In this document: positions 46,490-59,835 of the stretch, piece after piece
Layout of the letters: each line of letters opens with the position of its first letter
Position numbering within the stretch: position 1 is the stretch's first letter
Assembly (NCBI GenBank): GCA_036971715.1
Contig: JAVHJL010000009.1
Coordinates: forward strand, 558,001 to 622,000
Length of the DNA stretch: 64,000 nucleotides
Direction of reading: 5' to 3'
Origin: Arthrobotrys musiformis
Lineage: Eukaryota > Ascomycota > Orbiliomycetes > Orbiliales > Orbiliaceae
The notes under the pieces: model-generated
What the model saw: only the letters and a program-made list of their open reading frames with translations
The model's database searches: none
What the model was told of the DNA's origin: nothing
Made by a program: the position numbers and the translations under genes

Positions 46490-48040
46490 ATGCCAACGAT
46501 GCCTGCGCCAGGTCGAAAGAGAGGCGCTGCAAATGCAGCCAGCGCGACTACGGCCTCCCCCGGCCAAAAGAGACTCAAGACCGAGAGTGACCCGAGTAGG
46601 ACTCCGGATCAGTCGCAGCAACAAGCTCACCTTCATAATGCACAACAGGGGCACCAACTTCCGCCTCCACCTCAGCAGTACCACCATACTCAACATTACG
46701 GTGCGAGTCACGCAACCTCTGCGAACTTGTACGGTGACCACGCCCAGGCTGTTGCATCTGGTGGTGGCATGGGTTCTCTCGATCCTCAACCATCCAACAA
46801 TTTTGCCTACCACTCCCAAACCCAAGTTCAGCAACCAAGATACGCTTCACAAGCATATACAGCAGCACCTGTTGCCCCTTCTACTGGTATGCCAGCTCCA
46901 GCAGCAATGAATGGTGCTATGCATTCTCCATACGCTTCGACTCCGATACAAGCGCCATCTAGTACACCTCAGCCTAAACAAACATCAGCGCCATCTGGTG
47001 GTGGTGGTGGCGGTGGTGGCGGTCAAGATCTTCCCCCAAATCCGAGAATCCGGACTGATGGTAAAGGAAGGGACCCTTACAACATTGAGACTATCTGCAA
47101 GCAGCTTGGAATTTCAACGACAGTCTGGGACCAGAAACTGAGGACCGAACTTACTAAGGTTATTGACAGGCATGGACTTGCCGGTCAAAAGGTTATCCCA
47201 ACTAATCTTACAGCCCGCGAGTCCGCCGTCGACGAGTGGATTCGTAACTGCCCAGAATGGATGAACGAGCCAAACGATAGATACCGCAAAATCTACGCCA
47301 TGGACCGATTGAAGTGCGGAATGGCTGATATTCGCCGTACACAAAACCAACGCAGCAAGAGGACACAGCGTGCAAATGAGGGAAATGCTGGAGCAGAAGA
47401 GCCTGAAGGTAAAGCATTTTCCATTCACCCCACTATCCCATGAGACTAATCTAACGTGCAAGACTCTGCGTTTCTAGAAACAAAAGAAGAGCCAGGCACA
47501 GCTTCCCCTGAACAGCAGATACCAACCCAGCGTGCCATCGGAGCTGTTCCACAGGAGACACCAGCTCCAATGCAAACGCCAGTGCCACCCTCTGCCACCA
47601 TTCCACAGTTTCCTACTGAGCAGCGAACCATTGCTGGCACAGGACCCATAAACATGATTGGCAGCACTTCTCCCGGGCAGTCGATCCCACCTCCATTACC
47701 AAGCGCCCAACCACCTGCACCCCCAACTCCATATCCAATTATCTATCCAAACAATCCGCCTATTACCCCAGTATCGATCGTGTTGACTATAATGGAATCA
47801 TTCTCCGACCGACGATGCACAGCTGTTGCGGAAGATTTTATGCCGAACGGTGCCTACAGCTGGGCGAGCCTTGCAAAGGTTCTCCGTGAAGATCTGGGGT
47901 TCAACCAGCACACTCACCGATTGTATTACGAGGGACCTTACGGCCGAGTCTTCGTGACGAGTGATCGTACACTACGCAACGGTATTTCGCTGGAGGCATC
48001 ACGGGGCCAAGGCTACCCCAAGTGGGAAATCGAACAATAA
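46490..48040 (+). CDS. Conserved-looking nuclear-type protein of unknown function, Gln/Pro-rich
   Basis: Two exons, 46490-47408 and 47463-48040, 498 residues. The 54 bp intron keeps phase. The ATG at 46490 is followed by a second at 46499 (MPAPGRKRG), either of which could be used. Residues 1-40 carry two basic patches (GRKRGAAN, GQKRLKTE) like a nuclear signal. Residues 40-180 are Gln/His/Pro/Ala-rich and end in a Gly run. Residues about 183-300 look folded: NPRIRTDGKGRDPYNIETIC, LGISTTVWDQKLRTELTKVI, VDEWIRNCPEWMNEPNDRYR. After a Pro-rich linker a second block closes the protein (SIVLTIMESFSDRRC, YSWASLAKVLREDLGFNQHT, VFVTSDRTLRNGISLE). I do not recognise either block. The pattern of disordered arms around folded, charged blocks suggests a transcription or chromatin factor, but that is inference. 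Confidence 0.8.
46996..47022 (+). repeat. GGT repeat encoding a Gly run
   Basis: Nine or more consecutive GGN codons, mostly GGT, just before the first folded block of the protein that starts at 46490. Confidence 0.85.
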
Positions 48041-51000
48041 TCCTAGATTTACTGATGACGGTTTCGAACTACCCTCTCTCCGACGGTCGAAACGTCTAGT
48101 ACCCACCCTTACTATCCATCAACTGAGTTTCAACCAAATCCGGAAACTCGATCAATTTACGCCTCGGGCGTCCACTCTTGTCGGCTTTTTTAGAATACCT
48201 TGAGTTGGATCAAAATATCTAAACACATCCTCATCACAAGTTGTTGCTCTTTTTTGCATCCGGGGGGGCTTTATTCATGTTTCTGCGCGCTTGCGGGAAT
48301 GGGATAGATATCTGCAGCATAGCTTTGCACATATATGGTCACGACTCGCTTCTCGTTTCTATTCGATCCGATTACTACTCCTTAGAACCAATCAGCACAC
48401 AGGTTCTACTCACGAAACACGAACGAATCTTCTTGCAGAAATTTCCCTTCTACTATTCATCTAAGAAAACGAAAATCTCATCCTTTCCCGTCCAACTAAC
48501 TCTTCAACTACTCCTCTCACCCTTCTGGTTACCTTTTATCTTTGCGGCCACAGCAGCAAAACTGGGGTGCTGGGAAGGACGGTTTCTTCCTTTTTCTTAA
48601 GATCCCTTTTTGTTTCTATCCACAAAAGTTTAAGTCTTTTTTCTCTTCTTTCTTTCTTTCCTTATCTTTTCTTTTTTCCCTTATCTTACTTTTGAAACGC
48701 CACCTTATAACTTTTCACTCAATTGCCATTTTTATTACTATTTCAGCTTAAGTTGTTCCTTTTCTCTCGATTGCTTCAATGGAGTTCATTTTGCTGGATT
48801 GTTTTTTCTTACAAGTATATACGTTCTCAATGACCTAATGGGTATGGATGATGGACCGGAGGAATTTGGGGGGTTCGGGATATGGGGGTAGAGCATAGTG
48901 TGAGGTCTGGGAAGTCTATAATTCTATGGAAATCTGCAAGGGAATCAGTGTATATCTATCTACCTGTGCTTTTGTTTAGTGTGTGTTCTTTTTTTTTTTT
49001 TTTGTTCAACTGGCGAAACCATCAATTTACTCATTCCAACCAACTCGGGGAAACAATTTCGCGCCCTTCTTTTCAAGCTCTAGTGTTAAGCGGTAAACGG
49101 AGTACTTCGGTATAGTAATAAGCTTCAATAGAGCCTCCGTTCTCTATTATGAGTATCCACATTCGATTCCAGGTCGCCAGCTGTAAAATCACTCCAATTC
49201 CCGCCTTCCGAGAGAAAGAAAGAAAGAAAATTATAGAATCATAATTATTATTCCACATAGGCACATGTATATTTCAGTGGGCGGATCACACACAGGGTGT
49301 AAAAGGCGGGTCTCCATCACTTAAACAAGGGTGATACTTGCAATGACGGGGAACCTAAAAGGAACGTGGATGGACAAGCTTGGGGAGAGGGGGTTCCCAT
49401 GAACCTGGACTGAGGTTCAAGGCGAGGAGTTCTTTCTTTTTTTCCTCAATTTGCTCGGTCTTTGTTATTTTGGCGTCACGCTTATTGGGTAGATTTACGA
49501 TTTCCAGAGGTCCCACTGAGTTGGCCTCTAGCTTTGATACGTTGCAAAACTTTTAGAACAAAACTTCGAGGAAGAAGATCCACTTGGGGCGGGAAAAAAA
49601 AGCTGGAGGTTGTTTAAACCCCCCTCCCCTCGGCGAGGTCTTTTAGTACGTGTGTGGGGTGCGAAGGCAAGTTGGTAAGGATGGTGATTGGAAGCGGTTC
49701 CCTTCTGTGTTTTCCCCCTTCACTCGCTCCCACGGCTTCCCATACGTCAGTGCCCCGTGGTGGATCGCGAACTTGGTTTTTTTTTTGTTTTTCATGGATG
49801 ATGGCGGTTTAAAAAGTAATAATAAGAGAGGGAAATACTTAATAAGTGCTGTGCCAGCGGTGCATACCCGCCACTGACAGGCGCTTGAAACTGGACCGAC
49901 GATCAATCAGACGTCCAAAGGGCGGCGAAGGGGGCAGAACTTTGGCACCAAGCTTCAGATCAAGCAACTGGAACTTCGTACAAAGGCCGAAGGGAGAGGG
50001 GGGAAGTCCCCAAAAAAACAAGAAAGAGGAAAAAAACAGGTTGTTGGAAAAGGGTCCAAGCTAACGCAAACCGACGGGTTTAGCTAGCGCGAGCTACGGT
50101 TCACGATGCGGCCGGTTTTAGGGTCTTGGGAAAAGCCTTCTCACACACAGCTCAATGGCAGTTGAGCTCGGTAATCCGACCGGGGAACAGGTTTCCTCAG
50201 CCAGGCTTCGAGTGTGCTATGGGGGGCTAGGCTTAATACTGACTAAAGCGAGACCGGAGATATCTTAAAAACAGGACTCGAGGTGAGGTCTGTTGGAAAG
50301 GCACCTCGTACTTAGTTACCTTACATAGTACACACTTCCATGCATCCATGTTGGTTTTAGCTATAGAACCACTCAGTTATAATTGCATACCAGTGAAGTC
50401 CGAGCCAGATGCATGTCCGGAGTGCTCACTCCGCAGGTCTTATAAATTTGAAATTCCCAAGAAGGTCTTGGCCCCCAAAAAGACCACCAATTATTGGCTT
50501 TGTGTATAATTCCAGGCCCTTTTGGACAAACCTCTCTGAGATATAACTGTTCTTATTTAGTATATGTGCAACATTGGAATATGCAGCACTTTGCAGCACT
50601 TTGGCAGCAGCTCTGCCGTTAACCGCCCACGGCTTGCAAGTTCCAAGTTCAGGTTATAGCGCCGCCGGAAAACTCCATACGAAGACAAGAAAAACCTGTC
50701 GAGGTTCATCCCTCGCTGCCCGTGGGGAAGCGGGAAGGGAAGCTCGAATATCGCCTTCAGGGTCAACCCTTGCCCGTGCTTTTCCTAAATTGAGAAATGA
50801 GCTGCTGTACGTGAAATGTATTTATAGACAAACTCCCAATCCCATACTGAACAAAATCTTCACCGGTTAGTCAATGGTTTACCCGAGGGTTCGGATTGAG
50901 TGTGTAAAGGGAGAGGAAGTGAGAAAAAAGGACTTTAGAAACGAGAGTCTCATCTTGCCTTAGCTTCTGCGATGTGATGGAGTTGTTTCTCGCACGGATC

Positions 51001-52195
51001 GCGGGGTGGGTTGATGCCTGGCCTTGAGCATGCTTCAAAGACCAGAACACGGACGTTTGGTTATTTTCGGGAACAAGTAAGCATTCAAGAGCAAAGTGTT
51101 TTTTTCTCTCGTCAAGCTGGGATTGCAATGAGACCTTCTAACCTTCCCGGCTTCCCGGTCTTATCAAGAAAACAAAATGGAGACCAGTTGTACAGGTTGA
51201 ACAGCAGCAAAACGTGCACTGCGCCGGACTTACGCAGCTTCCCACTCCACAATATTAATGCATGGCCCCATCCGCTTTTTAAAATTCCCACCCGCGCAGC
51301 TCAAAAGTCTGGTTGTTGGTGTATATCGATATTGTTTATTATAATTGATAATTGCTGATATGTCTTACGCGTCCACGAGACATGTATGTACGTACATACG
51401 TACAAGTTCGAAAGCAATGTCCGTGCATCATCATCAAACCAGAATCTGGAGACGGGTCACCCACAAGCATCTTAAGCAATGGAGAAAGACAAGCTTTCCC
51501 TCGCATGTACTCCAAAAAGCTTGGCATATCGAACAGGCCAGAATCTGACCTGCCAGAATTCAAACACTTCCATAATAATGTATAGCATTCACATCCATCA
51601 TCGAAAAGTGGGGGAAATCCCCTCGAGCGGGGCCCAGTTGTCGTACGAAGACGGCCCGACATGGACAAAAAGAAAAGGCGACCAGAAATATAGAAAAGAA
51701 AAAGGCCTCTGTGGAGCTTGGGGGACACGGAGATGTTTTAGAACCAGGTTTGTTGTTATCACATTTCGGCTTGGAGATATCAGTCAGGGCCGCCCCCCGG
51801 CAAACCAAAAACGTAGAGATGGCCGATCTTACGTGACTTTTGGATGGTTTCTTTGGAGGGCTGAGTAAGTCGAAATGCGAGGGGGATCGAATCGAATCAG
51901 GATGCCGTGAGATTTGGCAACCGGAAGAATGAAAATTTTCTTTTCTTTCTGGCGACAGGGCGTTTCGCTTCCTCATCAATGATCTTAAGAGATACAATAT
52001 GACTTTGCGCCACTGTTTGGGCCTGAGAGGCGCCTGCGCCTGGACCCGGATGTCACCACAAACCACGAATTAATGGAACCTCAGATGATGAGGGAACCAG
52101 ATATAAGAATTGGTACACGCACGTGGACTCGGCCCGTTTGGAGTATGGGAAGAGCGGCATGTCAGTTTCGGAGCCCCCTTCTGTCACTTTATCAG

Positions 52196-52243
52196 CACTT
52201 TGATATCAATGTTGTATGAGCTGATTTCGTGATATCAAAAGTG
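52196..52243. repeat. Inverted repeat with GATATC core
   Basis: The left arm CACTTTGATATCA (52196-52208) pairs with the right arm TGATATCAAAAGTG (52230-52243) except for one extra A, across a 21 bp loop. Confidence 0.75.
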
Positions 52244-54803
52244 ATATTTGCAATTTGCGGCTCACAGATAACGGCTCAAAGCTCCAATTCTGCCGTCTTA
52301 AGTAAGATACAACGGGCTGACGAAACGCCGCGAATGAATGTTGGAAAGTGTTCAAAACTCTTCTTTGGTTGAATTTTTGGGATATATATAACCAGACCAC
52401 GGCGGTAAATACCGTATTGAGCACCACGAAAAACAAGTGACCCACAGACGTCTCTGTGTCTAGGGTAGCTCCTAGCTCAGGAGTAATGTTGGAAGTTTTG
52501 AACCGCCGTCCGGAAACCTATCCAGAAGCACCAAGACGGCCTTGGGAAGCATGCTACATGCGATTCGACAGTCAGCTAGCAGGGTTATCACCTGTCATGG
52601 AAGTGATCCTCTGACGGGACGGGGTTCCCTTTGGTTAGTTAGGCAGAACCCGCGAGTCAGAAACTGTGGGGTTTCTCCGTTTGTTCTTTTTTTGTTCTTG
52701 AACAAGACTGGAAGAGTTCTCGAAGGCTATGGCATGCATGAGAAGAGTGCTGTGCGTGCTGGTGCTGCGCAGCTGGTCGGCCGGCTGATATGAGGGGCTG
52801 CCGACTTAAACCACAGATTTGTGTTGGAGTGAGGTTTGGTGTGGGTGCTGAGTAGGCGAACGACAAGGGTCTTCCAACCGCGCCCGGTGCTGCACAGATC
52901 CCAATCCACACTTCCCGCACTGCTATCAGACCGCCCCAGCTGCACCTCGAAATGTCAGTGATCCAGTAGCAAGTCGGTATGTGTGTGTATCTCTGCATGT
53001 TCTCTATCTGCATGGGAGGTTTGCACATTGCTGCTGCTGCGTCCACAGTATGTAAGTATGTCAGTATGTATGGATGTACCTCAGTACATCGGCATGAAGT
53101 TTTAGAGCTTCCGTTCCCTTAATCAAGGACAATTAAATGAGAATGTAAGAAATGTGGACCCTCCATTACTCCGACAAAACCCAGTACGGATCATCTTGCA
53201 TATTGTTCGTTGCAGCATGATATTCTTTTGTTCATCGTCTTCGAAACTCCGAGTCGGAGCCAGGAGTTTTTCCGGCCGGTCTATCAGAAAAAACCCACCA
53301 GGGGAAAAAAGAGAAAGACCGGCATCATATGAAAGACCATTATCATGATCATCATCGCGAAGATTGGACATGTTGTATGCATGTTCCTTCGTGTCGACAG
53401 TGGGGGAACCATCCATGTTGGATTCCATAGAATTTATGCCTCAAGGGACTGGACCCATTTTGTTATATTCAGAAAGAGTCAACTAGAGATGAAACGTCGG
53501 TAAGTCTACAATTTCCTCCTCCCACGTGTGAGAGAGCGTTTAACTAAGCCCAACTAATAGCAATCTGATCTTAAGCCTTTCGACCGGTTAAAGTGAAAGA
53601 CCCCAAATGAGCGTCATCTCAGGAAGAGCATCCCTGAAGAAGAAGAGGATACATACTCCGTACACCTGGGCCCCAGAAATCCTGTCCACACTGCATCCCG
53701 CTTGCATAAGCTCAAGGTTGGTTTGGGTTCTCCTGTTGGTTCTTCTGATCAGATGGGTTATTATTTTTCTAGTCGAAAACCTCAGGCGTTGAGGATGCAA
53801 TTGTAATCCTAAACGTCGTCTTTCCCGGCTGAACCAGACTGGGACGGGTTATCACCGCACAAGGGTTGCAGTGGCTTGTTCGAGAAGGGCATGATCACAC
53901 ACATCGCCTCCACAAATCTATGCATGGCGTTGAATTGGACATAAAACCGTCATTCACATGCGGTTTCGAACCACCCAGAACAAAGCAGTCTTCCAGTCAG
54001 AATCTCGAGGTCAACCCATCTGTGCATCCACAAAACGCCTTATTCTCGCTGGGGGTTGTTGGAGTAGAATTTCCACCGCAAACATAAAAAAAAGAACACA
54101 GGCAAATGAGAGCCCTCGTTTGTAGCTTCCTCATTCTGACGGGCCTTAAAATGAGAGCGGTCCTGTGGGACCCACGGCTCCTCGACCGTGTGTGATTGAG
54201 AGTCCTGCATGCGTTGATGCGTTGGTGTGTGTACCACGAGGAGGGAAGCCAATGAGGACGGCGGATCACATTTTCGAAGTTGCAGACGATCTTCATGGGG
54301 AGCGGGGTGCCCATGCACCTCCCAGCATGGTTGCAATGGTCTCGTATCCTCCCGCAATCCTGCACTTGATTTCAGCTGAAATTGCCCTCCAACAAGGCCG
54401 AACACTCAACCTTCCCTGCCAGGTGCAGAATACATTGGTAATGACACCACCCTCCAACAGGATCTGCGGCCGTCCTCCCTGTGCGGTTCTTGTGCTGCAG
54501 GGGTGAGAGCGCCCAACCGGTTGAGCCGGGCCTGTGCAGCACCGAGACTCCCAATCCAATAATCCAATCTCCAACTTGGCCAACACCATTCTCGACCACC
54601 CGGCCAAGCGCTTTTTTTGGTGCCTTTGGGAAATATTAGACGAAAACAAAACGACCTCCGAGATCTGGGGAAAGTATGAAGATCTAGGAAATCTTTCACG
54701 CTTCACAAACCTCACATTCAGCTAATGCAATCCGTGCATGCTTTATGCAGGGACTCGATTATGTGATATATCGTATATCAAGGAATCAATGATTAAAAAA
54801 TAA

Positions 54804-54861
54804 CAAGGGAGGAAGAGGAAGAGGGATGAAGAGAAGGGAAAAAAAGATGGAGAAAGAACGG
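54804..54861. repeat. Purine-rich (GGA/GAA) low-complexity block
   Basis: Almost pure G/A on the plus strand for about 58 bp (AAGGGAGGAAGAGGAAGAGG and onward), non-coding. Confidence 0.7.
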
Positions 54862-56722
54862 CCTAGGCTATGAGGCGTTCATTCCGACTGATACCGCACC
54901 ACATCTGTGATAAAATAAGAGGCACGATAACCGACTCAACCCCCGGATCGATTGCATTCATTTCTACGCGAGGCTGAAACCTCGGGTCTACGATCACTAA
55001 CTATCATTGGTTACTCTGCACCACGATCGTAAAAAACGAACCCACCATGTGGAAGCCAATGTCTCGCAAGTTGTGTCAGTTGATGGCCAAATGGTGTTCT
55101 ACGGGTAGCTATAGAAGGACATCATGGAAGAAATGTCCTCCTTTGCATCTCGTATTTGGCTGGCAGATTGAGAAGGAACAAGGCACTCCCATAATCCTTC
55201 ACTCACACCTTTCCACCGTGGATATGATAGAAACCCCAGTTTGCGAGGTGTAACACTATATTCCCTTGTGCAACCTCATTTCTAATGCATGTATGTTCAG
55301 GCACTCAGGAATTGAAAATGATGGCCTAGATGGTTCTACGGACTCCATGGTGGCACGAAAGGACAAAGAGGAGATATGCACGTTGTTGAAGGAACCCTAG
55401 TTCTGGGGCCCACCCTTCTGCAGGCGAAATCAATGGACATACATGTCTACGAGCTCCTATGAAGATTCTGCTGAAATGGTTTCCCGCCTTATTCCCCTAC
55501 GGACGGGTTGCATTTTTTCTAGCAAAGCCTAGCGTACCTACCTACGTACAGGTACGTACCATCTTGCGAACCGGCGGCGCCACAGCCACTGAATTACCGG
55601 CCGCCTGCGGAAGCCGGGTTGATGCTGAAACACGGTCCGAGATAATATTATCCCATTGACCTTTTTCAATTTCATGAGGAACATTCATCACGAACAGGAT
55701 TTCGATCGAGTGGCGACAATTTACAACAGCCGACAACGCAGATTGCAGAAGTTTATCACACTCGCTCACATTACCCTCAATCTCAACCTCTTTCAGATCA
55801 CATTCGCAGAGCGACTCTTGGTTGGGTGTTACTTCACTTGCTCCAGTTTATATACTTGTGAAGCTCGGACCCATGGATTTACCTAGATTTGGTTGCTTTG
55901 TGCCTGTTAATGTAGCCAATCAGCAATCAATGTTAAAATCCAACAATACTTCTGCTTGGATATCTCCCTTCAATAGAATTCGATTAATTCTAGGGATATA
56001 AAAATAAGAATTAATTAGATATGTGTCAAAGCTAACTCACATAAGCTTAAAATCTGGACGGCCTATCGGAGGGCCGATGTTGTAATATAACCTGGTTTAC
56101 TAGACCTATAGAATAGGTATATAGATTAGAACTGGATGATATTTGTGTCCCATATATATAATGCTTAGGGGCCCAAGATTGTTCCCCTAGAACTGTAAAA
56201 TAGTTTCAAGACAACGCCTGAAGAAATATTTGCTTCGAAGATAGATGAGCTGGAAATTAGTTCCAAAGGACCATATCCAATTGTAATCTTGGTCAAAGGC
56301 GGCGATGTAGTTCTTTCATAGCTGATATCAGGCGTAGGTAAAGCGCAACTTAAGTGATGGTCGACAGCGCTCTCGCGATCCATTGGTAGACCCTCTCTGG
56401 TCCGATTCCATAGATCCATAGGGCTGGCCGAGCTTTGTTCTCTTCTCCATACTTTCTTTCTACCACCATCATTATCACCTTCCCTAGAGCTGCCCTGCAA
56501 GCTATTCTGTTAGCAACGATCAAATTAAACAAAGAAACACCGACCGTCTAAAGCAAACACCAGCTTCAGATAAAGAAATCGCGATACTATCGAACCCAAA
56601 CCCTCCCTTCGCAGAACCCTCATCTACTCAATTCATTCCAAACACTTCAATAACCTATACAATCATTCCCATAACCTCATCATCAATACCCAATTTGATC
56701 AACCCAATCAACTCCATCCAAA

Positions 56723-57583
56723 ATGTGCACCGATTACGAAATCTGGTACGCCTGCGGCCACAAGGCCCACCCGGCCCGACCGGACCTCTCAAAGCTCAAC
56801 GAGCAAGAAAAAGCAGCCTACGCAAACAGCGATCCCCTCTCCCCGACAGCACGTGTGTACAAACACTGCCCCCTCTTCAAATCATCCGGCAAGATCTGTC
56901 AAATCCAAGACCGACTTGTCGTCACCCAACGATGGGACATCGTCTGCTTCGACGACGCGAGCTGCAAGCCGGTCGAGAAGTTCGATGATTCCGAATGTCC
57001 TCTTTTGCAGAAGAGTCTGGAGGCTAGTGCCGTTGCCGGGCAGAAGTATTTGAATAGCCTCTCCGAGAGAGAACGGGCCGAGCTGTATAAAACTAGTGCT
57101 AGGATTAGCCAGCCGCCGGTTTGGGGGAGAAAAGGCCCGCATGTTAAGAAACCGAGGAAGGTTAAGACGAAGGAAGAGCGGGAGCGCGACAGAGAAGAAA
57201 AGGAAAGGGTTAAGGCTCAGAAGGAAGCCGAGAAGGCTGAGAAAAAGGACCTCGCCGCTGCTCGAGCTTTAACTGACCTGGCCTCAGGTAAACCGGCAGG
57301 AGGCCGTAAGAAAGCCGCCAAAGCCGTCGATCTACAAGAGACAGCCGAGAAAAGGCCCGTCAGGAGTACTAAAAGAAAGGCCGATATCATTGAATTCGAT
57401 CAAAGGTTGGAACCGACGAAAAGGAAGAAGCTAGCTCCTACGACGGCTAGTAAGCCAGAGACTAAGGCAAAACCAGAGCCTAAGAAGAATACCCAACCCA
57501 AAGGAAAGAGAAAGGCCGCTGGCACGGCGGACCCACCATCGAAGCCGGCCCCGAAGAAGCAGCGCAAGGAGAAGACGGGCTAA
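56723..57583 (+). CDS. Basic, probably nuclear protein of unknown function with Cys-rich N-terminus
   Basis: Single exon, 286 residues, starting at an ATG in good context (CCAAAATGTG). Residues 1-13 (MCTDYEIWYACGH) place two Cys and a His close together, a start seen in several uncharacterised fungal proteins. More Cys follow at KHCPLF, KICQI, VCFDDASCKP and ECPLL, so residues 1-95 may bind metal or form a small Cys-ordered fold. From about 140 onward the protein is lysine/glutamate-rich and probably helical (KEERERDREEKERVKAQKEA), then strongly basic with several candidate nuclear signals (KKAAKAV, STKRKADI, PTKRKKLAP, GKRKAAG) and ends KPAPKKQRKEKTG. I do not recognise the family. No signal peptide or membrane segment is visible. 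Confidence 0.85.
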   Translation: MCTDYEIWYACGHKAHPARPDLSKLNEQEKAAYANSDPLSPTARVYKHCPLFKSSGKICQIQDRLVVTQRWDIVCFDDASCKPVEKFDDSECPLLQKSLEASAVAGQKYLNSLSERERAELYKTSARISQPPVWGRKGPHVKKPRKVKTKEERERDREEKERVKAQKEAEKAEKKDLAAARALTDLASGKPAGGRKKAAKAVDLQETAEKRPVRSTKRKADIIEFDQRLEPTKRKKLAPTTASKPETKAKPEPKKNTQPKGKRKAAGTADPPSKPAPKKQRKEKTG

Positions 57584-58148
57584 TCCGCTCACATGAAGAT
57601 GTGGATAGCCTGAATATTGCAAGCACCCCCCAGCAGCAGTAGATAACTACTGCACCCCAATCCCACATATTCATATAATTTGCACCTGGCCTCTAGGAAT
57701 CATTTCCAGCCCTCAACCGAAACGGCATGCATAAGTTGCCGTCTTTCCTTATAATAATAGTTAGAGCCGAAGATTTCGATATTTTGCTCTTTCTCGACTC
57801 TTTTTTTTCCTTTCCAATTTTCGATTTACGACAACGTTTCTTTTTCCCCTTCTCTGTTGATTTCGGGTTTACGGATGGGAGCATAATAGTGCCGGCGTTT
57901 GTTCTTTTGCCTCCAGGAGGCCCACAGGTGATAGCCACCTACTTAATGTATGTACATATGTATGCATCATGGATAATTTGCTTTTCTCCTTGCCCATCCG
58001 ATATACTAGTATGGATACTTCGTATGTGCATACTTGCCTCATATGAATTCATTATGCAGGCTATGATTAAGCCCCTTGAAACCGGTATATCGCACCCGAA
58101 GCCATCATCCGAACGCGATGAATCGTGCCAATGATCCAGTAAACAATC

Positions 58149-58163
58149 TTTTTTTTTTTTTTT
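58149..58163. repeat. Poly-T run of 15
   Basis: An unbroken T15 on the plus strand in non-coding DNA. Confidence 0.85.
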
Positions 58164-59808
58164 GTTTCTTCCATGCACGCATACGTAGAGGCTAGTTGGG
58201 CCCATGGGCACTACTAGTCATGTAGGTATATCTGTTGTCTGATATATGCCGTACAACTAGTTATAAAGTCCGGCCAAGAAACTGTGCATGCAAGGCTCAA
58301 GATGGATATCATTTACTCGGAAATATCTGCCAATTATACGAGATATGGAATATCTCCTTTTTTAATATATATGTTTTTTTAAGATTTTTGCAGACGTAGG
58401 GTTTTATTATTTTTGGCCCTTCCAAGCCTCGATCGATTGAATTCGGGTATCGAATACGAGAGCACATGCAGCGTCAACGGGTGACAGATGTCATGCCATC
58501 GGGATCAGAAGGGAAACAAATTTAAAGACATCTTGGTCGGAATATCTGCCAACCCTGGCAGCTATCGTGAACGAGAAGGAAGACTTCGCATTCGGTTTTA
58601 AGGGTGGATACTACCTTCGCGCGTGCAGCTCTGTGGCATTCTTGTTAATTGGTTCATGGTGCGTTGATCACATATCGAAATAACCTATATCAAGGAGGAG
58701 TTATATGCTCAGGAGGGCTATATTTCTTGTCCCCGGCACCGAAACGCCGACAGGAAGCAGCCATCTCCCGAATCACCTTAAGCCCGGTGCCGGAAGCCGT
58801 CTACACCCGGGAGTATCCCGACTCGCCCTGTTTTTGTTCTCACGTGCCGGCCGCAAAACACGTGCCGTGCCGGCCATGGCGTCACAGTTGCCGGAAACTT
58901 CAAACCAGAACAATTTTACAACGTGTGGGACCCCGATTTCCAAAATAACTACCCAATGGTCCCGTGCTTTTGGGTATTATTATTATTTTTGCTTCGTCAG
59001 AGATTATCAATTGCTATCACCTCCTAATTTCGATTCCCATTACATACCACTCTTCGGAGGAAGCGACTTTTATAATCTCTTGCTCGCTAAAGATGTGATG
59101 ATGGCGCATATGCCTCAGTTGCACTGACGTTTTTTTCCCTTTATACAGGCGCCTAGTTTGACTGTGGAAACTTTGTACCTGACTCAAGTGCTGGGTCCGC
59201 TGTGGGGACCTTCGGATTTAGTACCGAATGGTCTACGGAGTACGTATGCGATGGAACCGGCCAGCCCGCTAACCCATCTACACCCAGCTTCCCCGGCGAA
59301 CGAGAACGAAGAGAGAGAGAAAACAACAAGCAGGCAGAAGTTTCTGTTCAGCGCCGGTGGCGTTTTCGTGGATTCTTCCAAAATCGAAAGCAAAGTGGCT
59401 TAAGATTCGATCTGATTGGCGAGAATACGAGGTTCGCGAAATTTCTCTCTTTCGTGAGATCGGGTCTTTCCAACCGCTGAGATCCCCTTCCTTTCGTGAC
59501 CACGACGCCCTCCTCAGCCTCGAAAGAGTCGAGGAATGTGGACGAGCGCACGACTCGCGTTCGTCATCGGTGATCCACCCACGAAAACCAGTTGATAGAG
59601 TTTTTTTTGTTTGTTTTCTCCCTCAGATCCTTTTTTTCTCAGGGGAGCTCGAGTGTGTTTGGATCTTGATATCAGGCCACTCGGGCACCACCTCCCAAGG
59701 ACTGTAACGTCCAAGACCCATCCATTAAATGATATCACCACTCGGGGAAAAGATCTGCGAATAGCCCCGGCCGGTGGGGATTTCCTTTGGAATGGCGAAA
59801 CACGACCT

Positions 59809-59835
59809 ATATCACCATCAACATATTGGTGATAT
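59809..59835. repeat. Short hairpin, GATATCACC family
   Basis: ATATCACC (59809-59816) and GGTGATAT (59828-59835) are perfect inverted arms around an 11 bp loop. Another GATATCACCA copy lies at 59731-59740. Confidence 0.7.

Larger units (their letters stand above)
48041..56722. other. 8.7 kb gene-poor region
   Basis: No supported gene. 48041-49000 is T/C-rich and looks like a 3' UTR and its downstream flank. Further on there are only short, unrelated open frames on both strands. Notable elements are a near-perfect inverted repeat at 52196-52243, a G/A-rich block at 54804-54861, and CTACCTACCTACGTACAGG at 55535. The final 150 bp (C/A-rich, ending CAACTCCATCCAAAATG) are the leader of the gene at 56723. 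Confidence 0.45.

Noticed and set aside
58649..59127. Two overlapping plus-strand frames of 99 and 140 codons
   Set aside because: They are in different frames over the same DNA, with no recognisable motif.
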